NCBI GenBank assembly: GCA_036365515.1
Contig: CM070873.1
Location: 69,376,529 to 69,440,528, forward strand
Reading direction: 5' to 3'
Length of the DNA stretch: 64,000 nucleotides
Source of the DNA: Torymus aiolomorphi
Taxonomy: Eukaryota > Arthropoda > Insecta > Hymenoptera > Torymidae
Each line of letters starts with the position of its first letter. Position 1 is the stretch's first letter. Below, in pieces: positions 48,401 through 58,262 of this stretch. The position numbers and the translations under genes were made by a program. The notes under the pieces were generated by a model that saw nothing but the letters and a program-made list of their open reading frames with translations, searched no databases and was not told where the DNA came from.

Positions 48401-48534
48401 CTGCAATAGCGTTTTTCGTTAGAGTTCATATTTTTAATAAAGTAAAATGGATCAATCATGATTTGCGGGACGCTAAAATTTCAAGGAAAAGACATTTTGC
48501 TAGTAATAAACCTAATGCTAAATGCAGAAATTGA
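45448..48534 (+). pseudogene. P-element-like transposase, exon 2 (body), broken twice
   Basis: It completes the THAP finger (NKRLCSDHFTADDF). A coiled-coil follows at about 45840-46110 (SLQKLQDEIKNLQRQL and similar), then the RNase H-like catalytic core of P-family transposases: MWDEMSIK (first Asp), VCDQGSPNQ (second Asp), and QDPLENLFSVLRS (catalytic Glu) beyond the GTP-binding insertion region. MKYVAGYIAMKC near the C-terminus is typical. Two lesions break it: a 52-bp insertion at 47144-47195, and an extra T in the run at 48160-48168, after which the frame continues as KAYKVFNVNNEL to a stop at 48532-48534. Allowing for both, the product would be about 1040 residues, long for the family. 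It cannot be made as it stands, unless the T-run is an assembly error and the insertion is skipped. Confidence 0.85.
47144..47195 (-). mobile_element. 52-bp insertion: 5'-truncated LINE tail
   Basis: The insert reads, on the minus strand, as a polyadenylated LINE end: GTACAAATAAATATTATTA followed by (TCTA)n. AGAT or GAT is present at both edges as a likely target duplication. Its removal joins TCTCGAGAT to GGTAATCC and restores the transposase frame exactly, so this is a genuine late insertion, not old divergence. Confidence 0.75.
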
Positions 48535-50860
48535 GTCATGAATAAAAAGAACTTGCTAAATTAAAATAATATTTTTATTACTTGCCGATAAAGCAAAACA
48601 CACTATTTTTTTTTACAAAAAGGGAATATAAATCTTTGTTTCATGATCAAATTTCAGCAAGATGTTACGCTTATTGTGTTGTCTGTTGCTAAGAAATAAA
48701 TATATGTATATTTTGTTACAGAACATTAATTTATGTGATACCATAAAAGGTGATGTTTATTGACTATTTATTAATGCAAAGCATGATTTCTAATTATAAT
48801 TTTTATGATTATTTTCAATTAAAGTAAAATACTAGTTATTCACTTTCAATTTCATTTTGCTTCATAGAAATTTTCCACTTCTTTCATTCCTGCATCATCA
48901 ATTATTTATAAATCCTAGATCTTCATATAAGAAAAGTTTGTGTATTTGATATGACTATATTTAATAGTATAAAAATTCTAATTGCCAATTCGATAATTGT
49001 AATTTCCACTTCATAATTACAATATTTATTCCGTAAAATTATTTAAGTAGAATTATCAAAAATATAATGTCACTTTTTATGTATTTAGAATTTTCTTTCA
49101 ATATTTATGTTTTATATTTTATTTATTTATTTATTGAGCCAGAGTTTATTGTATTAAATTTCAAGGAGACGTTTATAGCGTGACTTCACCAGTGAATGAA
49201 CGAATAAGGAAATTTCTATTTTTGTTATTTAGTTAAGAGAATTAAAAATCGATTAAAAGCAAAAATCTTTTTTAATTAGTATTTTAAAAACTTCAAACTT
49301 TACGTCAGTGACAAAATTTTAGATAAAGAATAAAAGTAGAAATTTTGTTTATAAGTAATCTGTAAATATCTCCTAAAAAACAGTAAATGAACACGCGATC
49401 TTAGTATCTAAATACGTTTCGCCAGTGAATGAATACTTCGCCAGTGAATAAACACTCAATAGCGGCGATTTTTTATGATTTTATTCTTAACAATTTCTTT
49501 TATGAAGTATCTTTATGTAAAATGAAATCAAAATTTTAAAAGATTCGAAAATCATCGTCATATTAGATAAACAATACATAGAAAGATTGATATTTTCATA
49601 TACTTAAAGAAAATGTTCCTTAACTGGTGTCTGTTCGGATATTGGTGAAGTCACCCTGCAAAAAATACTGTAGTTCGTGGGGTGTGGGCGCTATCATCAT
49701 ACGTATCATTATCGTTTTTCACTCATTATAAGCCATATTTTACGTTTCATAAATAATTTAGATTATAATACTTTGTTCGGATAATTTGAAAGTAGTTGAC
49801 TTACTAGTATAATTTACGACTATATATTTAAACTTCAAATTAATAACGATTAGTTGTAGTAACATGCATGAAGACAATACTGTAGTTCATAATTTTGTTT
49901 TATCTTTTGTTATAAATTGTAGTTCACGATTTTGCGCGGTCACTATTTGTATATGTTTTTGTAGTTCATTTAAATTAAACAATCAGATTAAAGATAAAAG
50001 ATTTTAATTTTTAGTACATGTTTGTAATATTTGTAAATATCTATTACCCTTCCTTCCTTAACCTAATGCTCCTGTGTTTCCTATCCTATCCTGATGGAAG
50101 ATATCTGCCACCTTCCCGCTTGGTTTCCGTCGAATAATATCGCGTTTGCATATTATCTGTATTGTTTAAAATAATTAATAAAATTGAATAACTGAAACAA
50201 CGTGTAATATATAGCAAATACCTATGTAAACACGTATTAACTGAGAGCAGAACATATTAATGAACATTCCATGAATTTAAGTAGAATAAACAATCTTTTT
50301 CGTAACGCAGGGTCGATTTTTGTGTTTTTAAATTTTTAAAATCAATACTAGTTTTTTTATGCCTGATCCATTACTTTGCGATTGCTGCAGCATCTTTTTA
50401 TCCACAGGGGAGGTATTTTACCAGAATGGTGAAATGTTATATAGGTATTTTATTAAATATAATATGACCATTTCCTTCAAAGAATATCTTAAATATAATG
50501 TCGTTTAAAAATTTTCCAAATCTGATACTGTCAATTAGAAACGGGAGCTATTCAGAACACGACAGGAATTATTTTCGAAAAGAAATATTAGAAAAATTCG
50601 CGTCTATAAAAATTAAAAACAAATTGCATAAACTTACAGACTTTTAACTATTCCGAAAAATGTAAAACATGTATTCTCATAAGATTTTTAGAGTCGACGT
50701 TATGGCTTCCCTTTATCACTACATTTTCTATACAGTTTAATCGTTAGGTGGAAATGGTATTGGAAATATTGATATCATATATAATATTAAAATAATTTAA
50801 TGAGAATATTATGGTCTACTTGCCAATTTTTTTTTAATTTTTATATACTAAGCTTTAAAC
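48535..50860. other. Gene-free AT-rich stretch beyond the P-like transposase
   Basis: No gene. The 3' untranslated part and end of the P-like element presumably lie in the first kilobase (see 49181-49658). Confidence 0.4.
49181..49658 (+). repeat. CACCAGTGAATGAA-type repeats, possible P-like subterminal region
   Basis: TGACTTCACCAGTGAATGAA (49181), CGCCAGTGAATGAATAC (near 49420), CGCCAGTGAATAAACAC (near 49439) and, inverted, TTGGTGAAGTCACCCTG (ending 49658) share a GCCAGTGAATNAA or GTGACTTCACC core. Subterminal repeats bound by the transposase are expected in P elements. A right end at CCCTG (49658) is possible, but I found no matching left end, so this remains a guess. Confidence 0.35.
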
Positions 50861-50861
50861 A

Positions 50862-51062
50862 TTTTATACCACTGTAGACTCAAAATCATAACTTTAATAT
50901 AATTATTCGGCTCTCGTGGTATAAAATACAGTTCGAAACTACTGCGTAATAAGACTTGTAGCTCATGTGACTTTTCTCACTCGCTTCGCTCGTGCGAAAA
51001 ACGCGTTATTTGAGCTAAATAATCACCTGATGCACTCGTATCGAAATGTACTATTTCGACAT
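50862..51062 (+). repeat. TATACCAC/ATGTACTATTT repeat family, copy 3
   Basis: Same layout as 27868-28060: TTTATACCACTGTAGACTC, TATAATTATTCGGCTCTCG, a palindrome around CACTCGCTTCGCTCGTGCG (50978-50996), and a right end reading TATCGAAATGTACTATTTCG. Confidence 0.75.
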
Positions 51063-51329
51063 TCGGAAAATTAACCATTCTTATGATAAAGTATTCTAAT
51101 TTTTTTATTAATATTTCTTTAAAATCACCCATCTGACAATTTAGTTGTCTGATATAATACCCCCTCGCCTTTCTTCTCAAACCTTTATTTATACATTGAT
51201 TATGATAAATAAATTGAGTACCTATATAGGGGCAATAGGCCCTAGTGATCTGTGTTGAAAAACCGTTAATTTTTAAGAACGAAAATCTCGAAGATTATAA
51301 ATTGTCAGAAAACATAATATCATGTTCAT

Positions 51330-51490
51330 CCAAGGGCTAGTGGGCTTTTTTATATCGCGAGTTTGCAGGATTTGTGTGCGGCTTGCGAAACGCACTTACC
51401 TTATAGGCTCGTGCTAACTTGCGTTCGACTTGTACTTATAAATACTCGGTCTGCTAAATCCAACGTTGCACCCTTGATACACAATATATT
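51330..51490 (+). repeat. Decayed single arm of the 21930-22850 element family
   Basis: AGTTTGCAGGATTTGTGTG, GCGAAACGCACT, CTCGTGCTAACTTGCG and ACTCGGTCTGCTAAATCC match, in order, the right arm of the element at 21930-22850, down to TACACAATATATT at the end. No inverted partner remains here. Confidence 0.6.
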
Positions 51491-51829
51491 AATTAACAGT
51501 GAATACGATAATTAATACAATGGTTGCATACAGTCGAAAAGTGATATGATATATCAAGTTAAATAACTATACATATAATATGACTACATAACTAATTATT
51601 ACTATTTATTTGCTTGTATAACAATTTATATCTTTTTTATTTCTTTCAATTATTATTTTTTTAATCAAATAATTGTAAGACTTTATTAACTTTTAATAAT
51701 ATTTGATATAATTGATTTGTATATATTAAATTTTATTTCATCATTATTAAATTGTTATTTATAAAAAAGTTTTATAACATTTTAAGTTGCAAATCATCAT
51801 GCAGTCATGCTTTACGGTCCCTGCGCTCG

Positions 51830-51925
51830 AATCACCGTGAACGGCGCGTGCCAGCGAGCCGCGGACGGCGCGCGCGCGCGAGCCTCCGAGCCGCCAGTCG
51901 CGATTCGCAGAACAAAAGCATACAA
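51830..51925. promoter_or_regulatory. CpG-rich segment on the left side of the LTR-element insertion
   Basis: CGCGTGCCAGCGAGCC and GCGCGCGCGCGCGAGCC give a sharp CpG peak in an otherwise AT-rich area. With 57676-57960 it forms one CpG-rich segment that was split by the retrotransposon. Confidence 0.4.
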
Positions 51926-52176
51926 TGTGGAGATCCTAGCCCCACGGCTCTCCTAGTTCCAGGAAAGGAAGGGGAGAGGAGAGAGTAATGATGAGTCGAG
52001 GAGTAACAGCAACGAGGTTTATTGAAAGTACAAAGGGGGTGTACAGCGGACGGACGTCCGGATGCTCGTAACTCTGAGCAACGACTGCGGCGCGCAGGCC
52101 GCTTCTCGCCGAGCGCAACATGGCTGCTCCCCCCCCCCTCGCAGTTAGAGTGAGGGGGAAGATCCCAGCCCCTACA
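51926..52176 (-). repeat. 3' LTR of the CsRn1-type element
   Basis: 251 bp with TG...CA ends. On the minus strand it contains AATAAA (52018-52023), a plausible polyadenylation signal. It is preceded on the plus strand by ACAA, one half of the target duplication. Confidence 0.95.
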
Positions 52177-52199
52177 CCCCCCCCCCCCCCCCCCCCCCC
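52177..52199 (-). other. Polypurine tract
   Basis: A run of about 20 G on the minus strand directly before the 3' LTR, expected as the primer for plus-strand DNA synthesis. A pure G-run is unusual and may have slipped in length. Confidence 0.75.
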
Positions 52200-52296
52200 A
52201 AGTGCCAACGATGTACATAAATTTAAAAATATAATATAAATATGACTATACCTAGAGCGCTCAATAGCACTTACAGACTAAGAGTATTGCTGTAAA

Positions 52297-54785
52297 TCAC
52301 AGTTGCGTTACGCTTTGGTTGCAGGAGCAAAAGATACCTTTTCTAGAGTAAGTCTTTAATATTGGTCGATCAACAGTGGAGGGCTGATTGCCATTTAAGA
52401 TACCACCGGCAGGCACTTCAGGGAGATCGTCACGGATTACATAGGCAGGTTTTAAAAGCTCCACGGATACACTGCGTGACGCGCCATTAATTTCTATGTC
52501 GAAGACGCGATCAGACGGACGCTTTAATACTTTGTAGGGGCCAGTGTAAGGCCTCTCTAATAACTTTTTGGCCATATTACGCATAAATACATGAGAGCAA
52601 GTATATAAATTTTTGAAACAAAATGCACGTTTCTTATAGTTATGTGCGACAGGGACTGGACGGACTTGACGCATATATTCGCGGAATTCTTCAATAAAGA
52701 AATTTGGATCAGGCGTGAAGTCTTCAGGGAGGAAGAACTCACCTGGTAGACGCAAGGTAGTGCCAAATACAAATTCCGCAGGAGACGCATTCGTGTCCTG
52801 ACGGAGATGACAACGTAATCCTAATAATACTGTACTAAACGTACGCGTCCAGTCCTTGACCACATGACACATGATCGCCGCTTTAAAGGTACGGTGCCAA
52901 GGCTCGATTAGGCCATTCGCCGCAGGGTGATACGCGGTAGTGCGGATACGCTCGCAACCTATTAGGGACAAAAGGGCCGTGAATAAGCGCGATTCAAATT
53001 GAGAACCCTGATCAGAAGTGATGACCTTTGGAGCACCATAGCGAGAGACCCAGGTGTCATAGAGTGCTCTAGCAACCGTTTGTGCAGAAGTTTCGCGTAG
53101 GGGAGTGGCCTCAACCCAGCGCGAAAAACGATCAATCATGGTGAGAATGTATTCGAAACCATTACGATTAGGTAGGGGACCGACTAGATCAATGTGCACA
53201 TGGTCGAAACGACCATCGGGTGCGACGAACTTGTCGGGTACAATTTTGACATGACGAGAAATTTTTGACTGCTGACAGTCTAAACAGTTTTTACAAAGAC
53301 GCGGTATGTCACGGTGCATGTTTGGCCATACGTAACGTTGCCGAATGAGTCGATCGGTGACTTTCGGGCCTGGATGAGCAGGCTTATGAAACATGTTAAA
53401 CACCGTTTCACGAAGGGACTCAGGGATGTACGGGCGAATGGCTTCACCAGTGATTTCGCAAAAGATGGTATTATGAGCAGGGCCCCATTGAATACGCTTC
53501 AAAGAGAGCGGGTAGTCTGAAGACTCGCGAATGGCCTTGAGCTGCTCATCGGCTTCCTGTTTCTCAGCAAGCTCATTAAGGTTGATCTCTACGGGGAGTC
53601 GGATGGACTCTACCCGAGAGAGTGAGTCAGCAACTGTGTTTTCAGTGCCTTTGATGTACTCAATTTGGGTGGTATATTGTGCGATAAGGGACAGCTGACG
53701 AGTTTGCCGCGGAGACGCCTTATCGGACTTTTGCATGAAAGCATAAATGAGGGGTTTATGATCTGTTAAGATCTTGAAGTCTCTGCTTTCAATCAAAAAC
53801 GAGAAGTATTTTACAGCTTCGTATGTGGCCGTGAGCTCGCGGTCATATGCACTGTACTTCCGCTGAGAAGGAGAGAACTTTTTCGAAAAGAAAGCTAAAG
53901 GTTCCCAAATTCCGGTGAGGGAAAGCTGTTCGAGAGCAGCACCCATTCCGGAATCGGAAGCATCAGAGACGATGCGTACTTCCGCACCAACGCGGGGGTG
54001 TACAAGCAGAGCCGCTGCTGATAATTCCTCCTTTACGCGGACAAAGGCTTCCTCCGCTTCAGGTGTCCACGGAACGGGACGTTTATCGTTCTTGCGAGAA
54101 TCGCTAAAAAGAGCGTTGAGAGGGGCTTGTGAAGTCGCGGCGCGAGGCATGTTACGGCGGTAAAAGTTTACGGTGCCGACAAACCTACGAAGTTCTGCTA
54201 TAGTTTGGGGTTTGGGGAAGCTTAAAATAGCTTCAACCCTACTAGGAATGGGGCGAACGCCTTCACCATTCACTAGGTATCCTAAGAATTCTAATTCTTC
54301 AACAGCAAAGGTACATTTTTCAACGTTCAAGCGAAGATGAAACTTCTTAAGTCGTTCGAAGACCATGCGAAGATGAGAATAGTTTTCTTCAAGAGAAGAC
54401 GACGCAATGAGGATATCATCGATATAAAGATATACAAAATCCAAGTCGCCTAGCGCGCTATTGATGTAATGCTGAAAGGTCTGACTGGCATTGCGGAGAC
54501 CAAAGGTCATATACATAAATTCAAAAAGACCGAACGGGGTTTTAATGGCCGTTTTCGGAATGTCTTCAGGGGCAACAGGAATCTGATTGAACGTTTGGTG
54601 AAGATCAAGCGCCGAGAAGATCTTCTTACCATGAAGGTTACTGTTACAATCGTGAATATGAGCAGTTGGGTACTTATCTGGGACTGTGGCAGCGTTTAAG
54701 CGCCTATAGTCACCACAGGGTCTCCAACTGTTGTCCTTTTTCAACTCCATATGGAGGGGACTTGCCCAAGGGCTGCTGGAGGGCG
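52297..54785 (-). pseudogene. CsRn1-type pol: reverse transcriptase, RNase H, integrase (frameshifted at its start)
   Basis: From about residue 1: [12 protein letters not shown], then [11 protein letters not shown] and [11 protein letters not shown] (catalytic YIDD); RNase H with [21 protein letters not shown] and TDHKPL; an integrase with an HHCC finger ([19 protein letters not shown]), core [19 protein letters not shown] and [10 protein letters not shown], with 35 residues between the last Asp and Glu; and a C-terminal tail with a GPYKVL motif. The frame is open from 54750 to the stop at 52297. Just upstream, near 54785, a one-base loss separates it from the protease frame ([11 protein letters not shown] lies in this frame while the preceding GICRPP lies in the other). 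No downstream stop or frameshift is visible. Confidence 0.9.
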
Positions 54786-55438
54786 GCAGATGCCAGCCTC
54801 AATCCAAGCATCAAATTCGGCTTTTGCCGCTTTGAGTTTGTCCGGGGCCAGCCTACGTGGACGTTCCGAAACAGGGGGGCCAGAGGTTAAGATATGATGA
54901 AAAACGTCGCTGTTTCTGGGGACTGTGAGTTTTGACACGCCCGTGATCTCCGGAAAATCAGCGAGAATCTTTGCGCACTCTGAGCCCGGAACAACTGCAA
55001 ATACAGAGTCAAATGAAACGTCTTTTACAACCGCGAGAGAGTATACATTCGTGGCCGGATCGACAAGACGATTTCTCTTTAGGTCGACGAGAAGGCCATA
55101 GTGAGATAATAGATCGGCACCGATGATGGGATGAGGAACATCCGCGATGCAAAAGCTCCAGCGAACGGGGCGTCGAATGCCCAGATTAAGCGTGAGCATC
55201 GATTCGCCATAAGTACTAATTAACGAATTATTCGCTGCGAAAAGCTTGAAGGAGCTGGGCTTGCCGCAAGCCTTAGGATTTGCTGGAACGAGCGATATGT
55301 CCGCACCAGTGTCGATAAGGAACGACTTGCCCGAGATACGATCACGCACATGAAGACGTTTGGATAAACGCGGGCCTTCTGAAGACGTCTCCTCAACAGA
55401 AGGTTGAGTTAGTTTTTTGGATTTTGTTTTTGCCAATC
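54741..55438 (-). CDS. CsRn1-type protease and start of reverse transcriptase
   Basis: [13 protein letters not shown] is the retropepsin catalytic motif (DTG), with [13 protein letters not shown] as the second conserved box. After the protease comes the linker and the start of reverse transcriptase ([20 protein letters not shown]), ending at a stop caused by the frameshift near 54785. The frame is entered by a -1 shift from gag at 55412-55418 and has no good ATG of its own, in keeping with a Gag-Pro-Pol fusion. Confidence 0.85.
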
Positions 55439-56344
55439 AGAAAATTTGGAACACCAATCCCTGCATGAGCGCGGGCTGTTGGGATATTTCCTATGCGCGA
55501 GGCATAAGCCTGAAGAATCACGACTGGAAGAGCGATCGCGCCTAGACCTGCCCTTGGATTCAGAGCGGGGTGAATCTTTTGAAGATCCTGAGATATCATC
55601 TACCTTTCTAGCAAATGCCTCAAACTTTTTTTCGAAGCGATTAAAACGCTTGACAAGAGCTTCAAGGGAAGCCGGAGTCGACTGATTTGAAGAAACAGCG
55701 TGAATTTGGGGATGAACAGCACTCGAGATCTGCATTTGATTTGCGTCAATTACTTCTACGATTTTATCAGCCATTTGTGCAAGTTTATGGAGCTCTGTTA
55801 CCTCCGAGATTGCAAGTGTGGCTTTGCACTGCGTAGGTAATTGGTCTAGAAAGATGGAGCGTATCATGTCATCAGTCGCGCCTGTATTAAGGGCATGTAA
55901 GCGACTTAGAATGAGAGATGGCTTACCGATTGTGGAGACTTGTCCTTTCATAAACAAACGCAGGCGCGCTTCGGCGGAGGCGCCGTAAGTATCGATTAAA
56001 CGCTTCTTTACCTGCTCGAAAACATCCGCGGGACGAGTTTCCGCAGTGACAATATTCCTAATGATCTCGAATGCTTCCATGTCTAGTTTTTCGGCAATGA
56101 AATCCGCTTTGGTCGCACCCGCCGTAATACCAGCGTTTCTGAGAGTAATCTCAGCTTGCGCAAGCCATGCTGTGGGATTATCGCGAGAAAATGAAGCGAT
56201 CTTTGGTTGCCGGTAAATCGCATTTACCGTCGGGGCGGGGGCCGCGTTGGTCGGCGGTCGTGTGTTGAGCCCCGAGAACTGTTGCCTGAGAGCTTGCAAC
56301 TCCTGCTGCAGAGACTCCACAGTAATCTCTGTGTTGTCCGGCAT
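55409..56344 (-). CDS. CsRn1-type Gag
   Basis: 311 residues from ATG 56344. It has an alpha-helical capsid-like region (NPTAWLAQAEITLRNAG, LSRLHALNTGATDDMI, FLDQLPTQCKATLA), then a basic, serine-rich stretch (SKGRSRRDRSSSRDSSG), then a CHCC zinc finger (C-x2-H-x9-C-x3-C: CLAHRKYPNSPRSCRDWC) in place of the usual CCHC knuckle. The stop lies directly after the slippery heptamer. It packages the element's RNA into particles. No lesion is visible. Confidence 0.9.
   Translation of the reverse strand: MPDNTEITVESLQQELQALRQQFSGLNTRPPTNAAPAPTVNAIYRQPKIASFSRDNPTAWLAQAEITLRNAGITAGATKADFIAEKLDMEAFEIIRNIVTAETRPADVFEQVKKRLIDTYGASAEARLRLFMKGQVSTIGKPSLILSRLHALNTGATDDMIRSIFLDQLPTQCKATLAISEVTELHKLAQMADKIVEVIDANQMQISSAVHPQIHAVSSNQSTPASLEALVKRFNRFEKKFEAFARKVDDISGSSKDSPRSESKGRSRRDRSSSRDSSGLCLAHRKYPNSPRSCRDWCSKFSDWQKQNPKN
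55412..55418 (-). promoter_or_regulatory. Programmed -1 frameshift heptamer A AAA AAC
   Basis: On the minus strand, the gag codons read CCA AAA AAC TAA, so the heptamer A-AAA-AAC is in register for simultaneous slippage and is directly followed by the gag stop (55409-55411). A -1 shift leads into [10 protein letters not shown] and the protease. This is the same heptamer used at retroviral gag-pro junctions. I did not find an obvious downstream pseudoknot by eye. Confidence 0.85.
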
Positions 56345-57410
56345 CTTGATGAAAGGAAGAACAAAACGTACGCGAGCCTAAATTGCCTTACGCCGCTGCG
56401 TATCACAAACTCCTAGTTAGTACTCGCAGGCACAAACAATGGTTTTAAAGCTAACCTAATCTAAAATTTAAAACTAGGTATTAAAATTTTCATGAACTGC
56501 GTAAAAAGCTAAAAGATCACTTTTCCGCTTAAAAAAAAATTTTAAGGAATTTTATTAAAGCATGTGACTAAGAAACGCATGAATTTAATAAAATTGAAAA
56601 AATATAATTCGCGTGCCTCAAAAATACTAAAAGGTTTTTCGTGTCACCTTGCGCGAGAGCGGGCTTGAAAACACAATAGCGCGCGAAAGTCAAAATGGCC
56701 GCCAAGATGGCCGCCCGTTCTCAGAATACGAGACCGTTGCGCGCGAATTCGCGGAATTCGAAATCTCGCGAGTAAACACGCGCCGCGCGACGACGATTCC
56801 CGGAAGGCCGAGAGAACGTAAACACTTCTTGGAGATCAGAAGGCGCACGCACGCTAATTACCCGCACGCATACCTTAACGCAATGATTGGGGACTGAAGA
56901 TTGCCCGCCTCGGAGAAGACTCGACGAGGTGCTACGGCTGCAGGAGCTCACCTCCCGGTGCTCGGCGGGTGCGGTAGAATAGGCGCCGGTGACGGTGGCT
57001 TCACGCAAGGCCGCACCCGGAGATCTGACTTACGTTGCTCAACAGGTGCGTTTGAAGGCGCCGGTGACGATGGCTTCACGCAAGTACGCACCTGGAGATC
57101 TGCTGAAGAAAGCTGCGATGCCTCGGAGATGGCTCGACGAGGCACGATGATTGCGCAGTTGCGCTAAAGGCTCTAGGCCGTTGATTTTTCACGTGTGCGC
57201 CGGTGTGCCAGCACGCACACGTCGAGGTTTCCCGTATGCGCCGGCGTGCCAGCACGCATAGGGGCAAGAGAAAAATTCTCCTGTGCGGCGAAGTGCCGCA
57301 AGACTCGCCGAGGCTTGTGGTGCGGCACTGGATGCACGTGCCACGGGCGAAAGCAGTGGCGGCGAGAACACGCCGCGGCAGGCGCCGACTTGCCTTCTCC
57401 TCGGCTGATA
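56345..57410 (-). other. Untranslated leader of the CsRn1-type element
   Basis: GC-rich, about 1.07 kb, between primer-binding site and gag. It has two short internal repeats: GGCGCCGGTGACG-TGGCTTC near 56978 and 57058 (~79-80 bp apart), and GCGCCGGNGTGCCAGCACGC near 57197 and 57238. Conflicting open frames on both strands show no domain. Confidence 0.7.
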
Positions 57411-57423
57411 GTCGGGGTCACCA
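57411..57423 (-). other. Primer-binding site, tRNA-Trp type
   Basis: On the minus strand TGGTGACCCCGAC starts one base after the 5' LTR and is complementary to a tRNA 3' end of sequence GTCGGGGTCACCA, which matches insect tRNA-Trp as I recall it. Confidence 0.8.
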
Positions 57424-57424
57424 A

Positions 57425-57675
57425 TGTGGAGATTCTAGCCCCACGGCTCTCCTAGTTCCAGGAAAGGAAGGGGAGAGGAGAGAGTAATGATGAGTCGAGG
57501 AGTAACAGCAACGAGGTTTATTGAAAGTACAAAGGGGGTGTACAGCGGACGGACGTCCGGATGCTCGTAACTCTGAGCAACGACTGCGGCGCGCAGACCG
57601 CTTCTCGCCGAGCGCAACATGGCTGCTTCCCCCACTCTCGCAGTTAGAGTGAGAGGGAAGATCGCAGTCCCTACA
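57425..57675 (-). repeat. 5' LTR of the CsRn1-type element
   Basis: 251 bp, TG...CA, the same length as the other LTR with about eight differences clustered in the GC-rich end. On the plus strand it is followed by ACAA (57676-57679), the second half of the target duplication. Confidence 0.95.
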
Positions 57676-57960
57676 ACAAAGTCGATGCTAGCGCTACCAC
57701 TCGGTCAAGGCGGAACCAATTTTTTTTTCGTCCTCGCCCCCCATCTGAAGTACGCTTCTATATGCGTCTATATTCGTTGGCTTTACCCATGTGAGTGTGC
57801 GCGCATGCGCATGCGCTGCAGCTCACCTGCTCGTCACGTCTGGCTCGTCAGCTGATAGCTCGTAGCTTCTTTGCGCAAGCGACACGACGCCGCGGATGAT
57901 GCGAGAAAAAGGCTGGGCCGAACTTCTAGTGAAAAAGATTCAGTGCGGAGTGAACACAAG
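57676..57960 (+). promoter_or_regulatory. CpG-rich segment with overlapping NRF1-type sites, interrupted by the LTR element
   Basis: CGCGCATGCGCA at 57800-57811 matches the palindromic NRF1/erect-wing consensus, and a second near-match overlaps it (TGCGCATGCGCT). GAAAAAGGCTGGGCCG and other GC-rich words follow. GTAAGT at 58173 could be the first splice donor of a plus-strand transcript and TTGCAG at about 58212 an acceptor. I see no protein frame, so any transcript is probably noncoding. Together with 51830-51925 this looks like a promoter into which the retrotransposon inserted. Confidence 0.4.
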
Positions 57961-58262
57961 AAAGCTGCCTACTACGTGCGTATTATCGCTACAGTGCTTC
58001 GCTTCCTATCTGGCTCTCACCCGCACCATGTCAACCATGTGCGCACGGCAGTCCGGCAGACGGCAGTCATCAATGTTTATATCTGCAGTCACTGTGTTTC
58101 CTAAATTGCTGTATGGATCGATATTGATGTTGGTCGAGTTCTCTGCTAATTCAGTTGTGGTCTTATCCTTGAGTAAGTATTATTTCAATAATACTAGCTC
58201 CTTTCTAATCTTGCAGGGTTTTCATCTTTTTTTCACAAGGACATTTTGTTAAACTTTGAGGG

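Larger units (their letters stand above)
51926..57675 (-). mobile_element. Ty3/gypsy LTR retrotransposon, CsRn1 type, 5.75 kb
   Basis: The element has paired 251-bp LTRs, a 4-bp ACAA target duplication (51922-51925 and 57676-57679), a tRNA-Trp-type primer-binding site, gag with a CHCC finger, a -1 frameshift site, protease, reverse transcriptase-RNase H and an integrase with an intact D,D35E. The tRNA-Trp primer and CHCC Gag finger together are the traits by which the CsRn1 clade (with Kabuki) is recognised, from memory of the family. LTRs differ at about 8 of 251 positions, so insertion is not very recent. One frameshift in the polymerase makes this copy defective. Confidence 0.9.
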
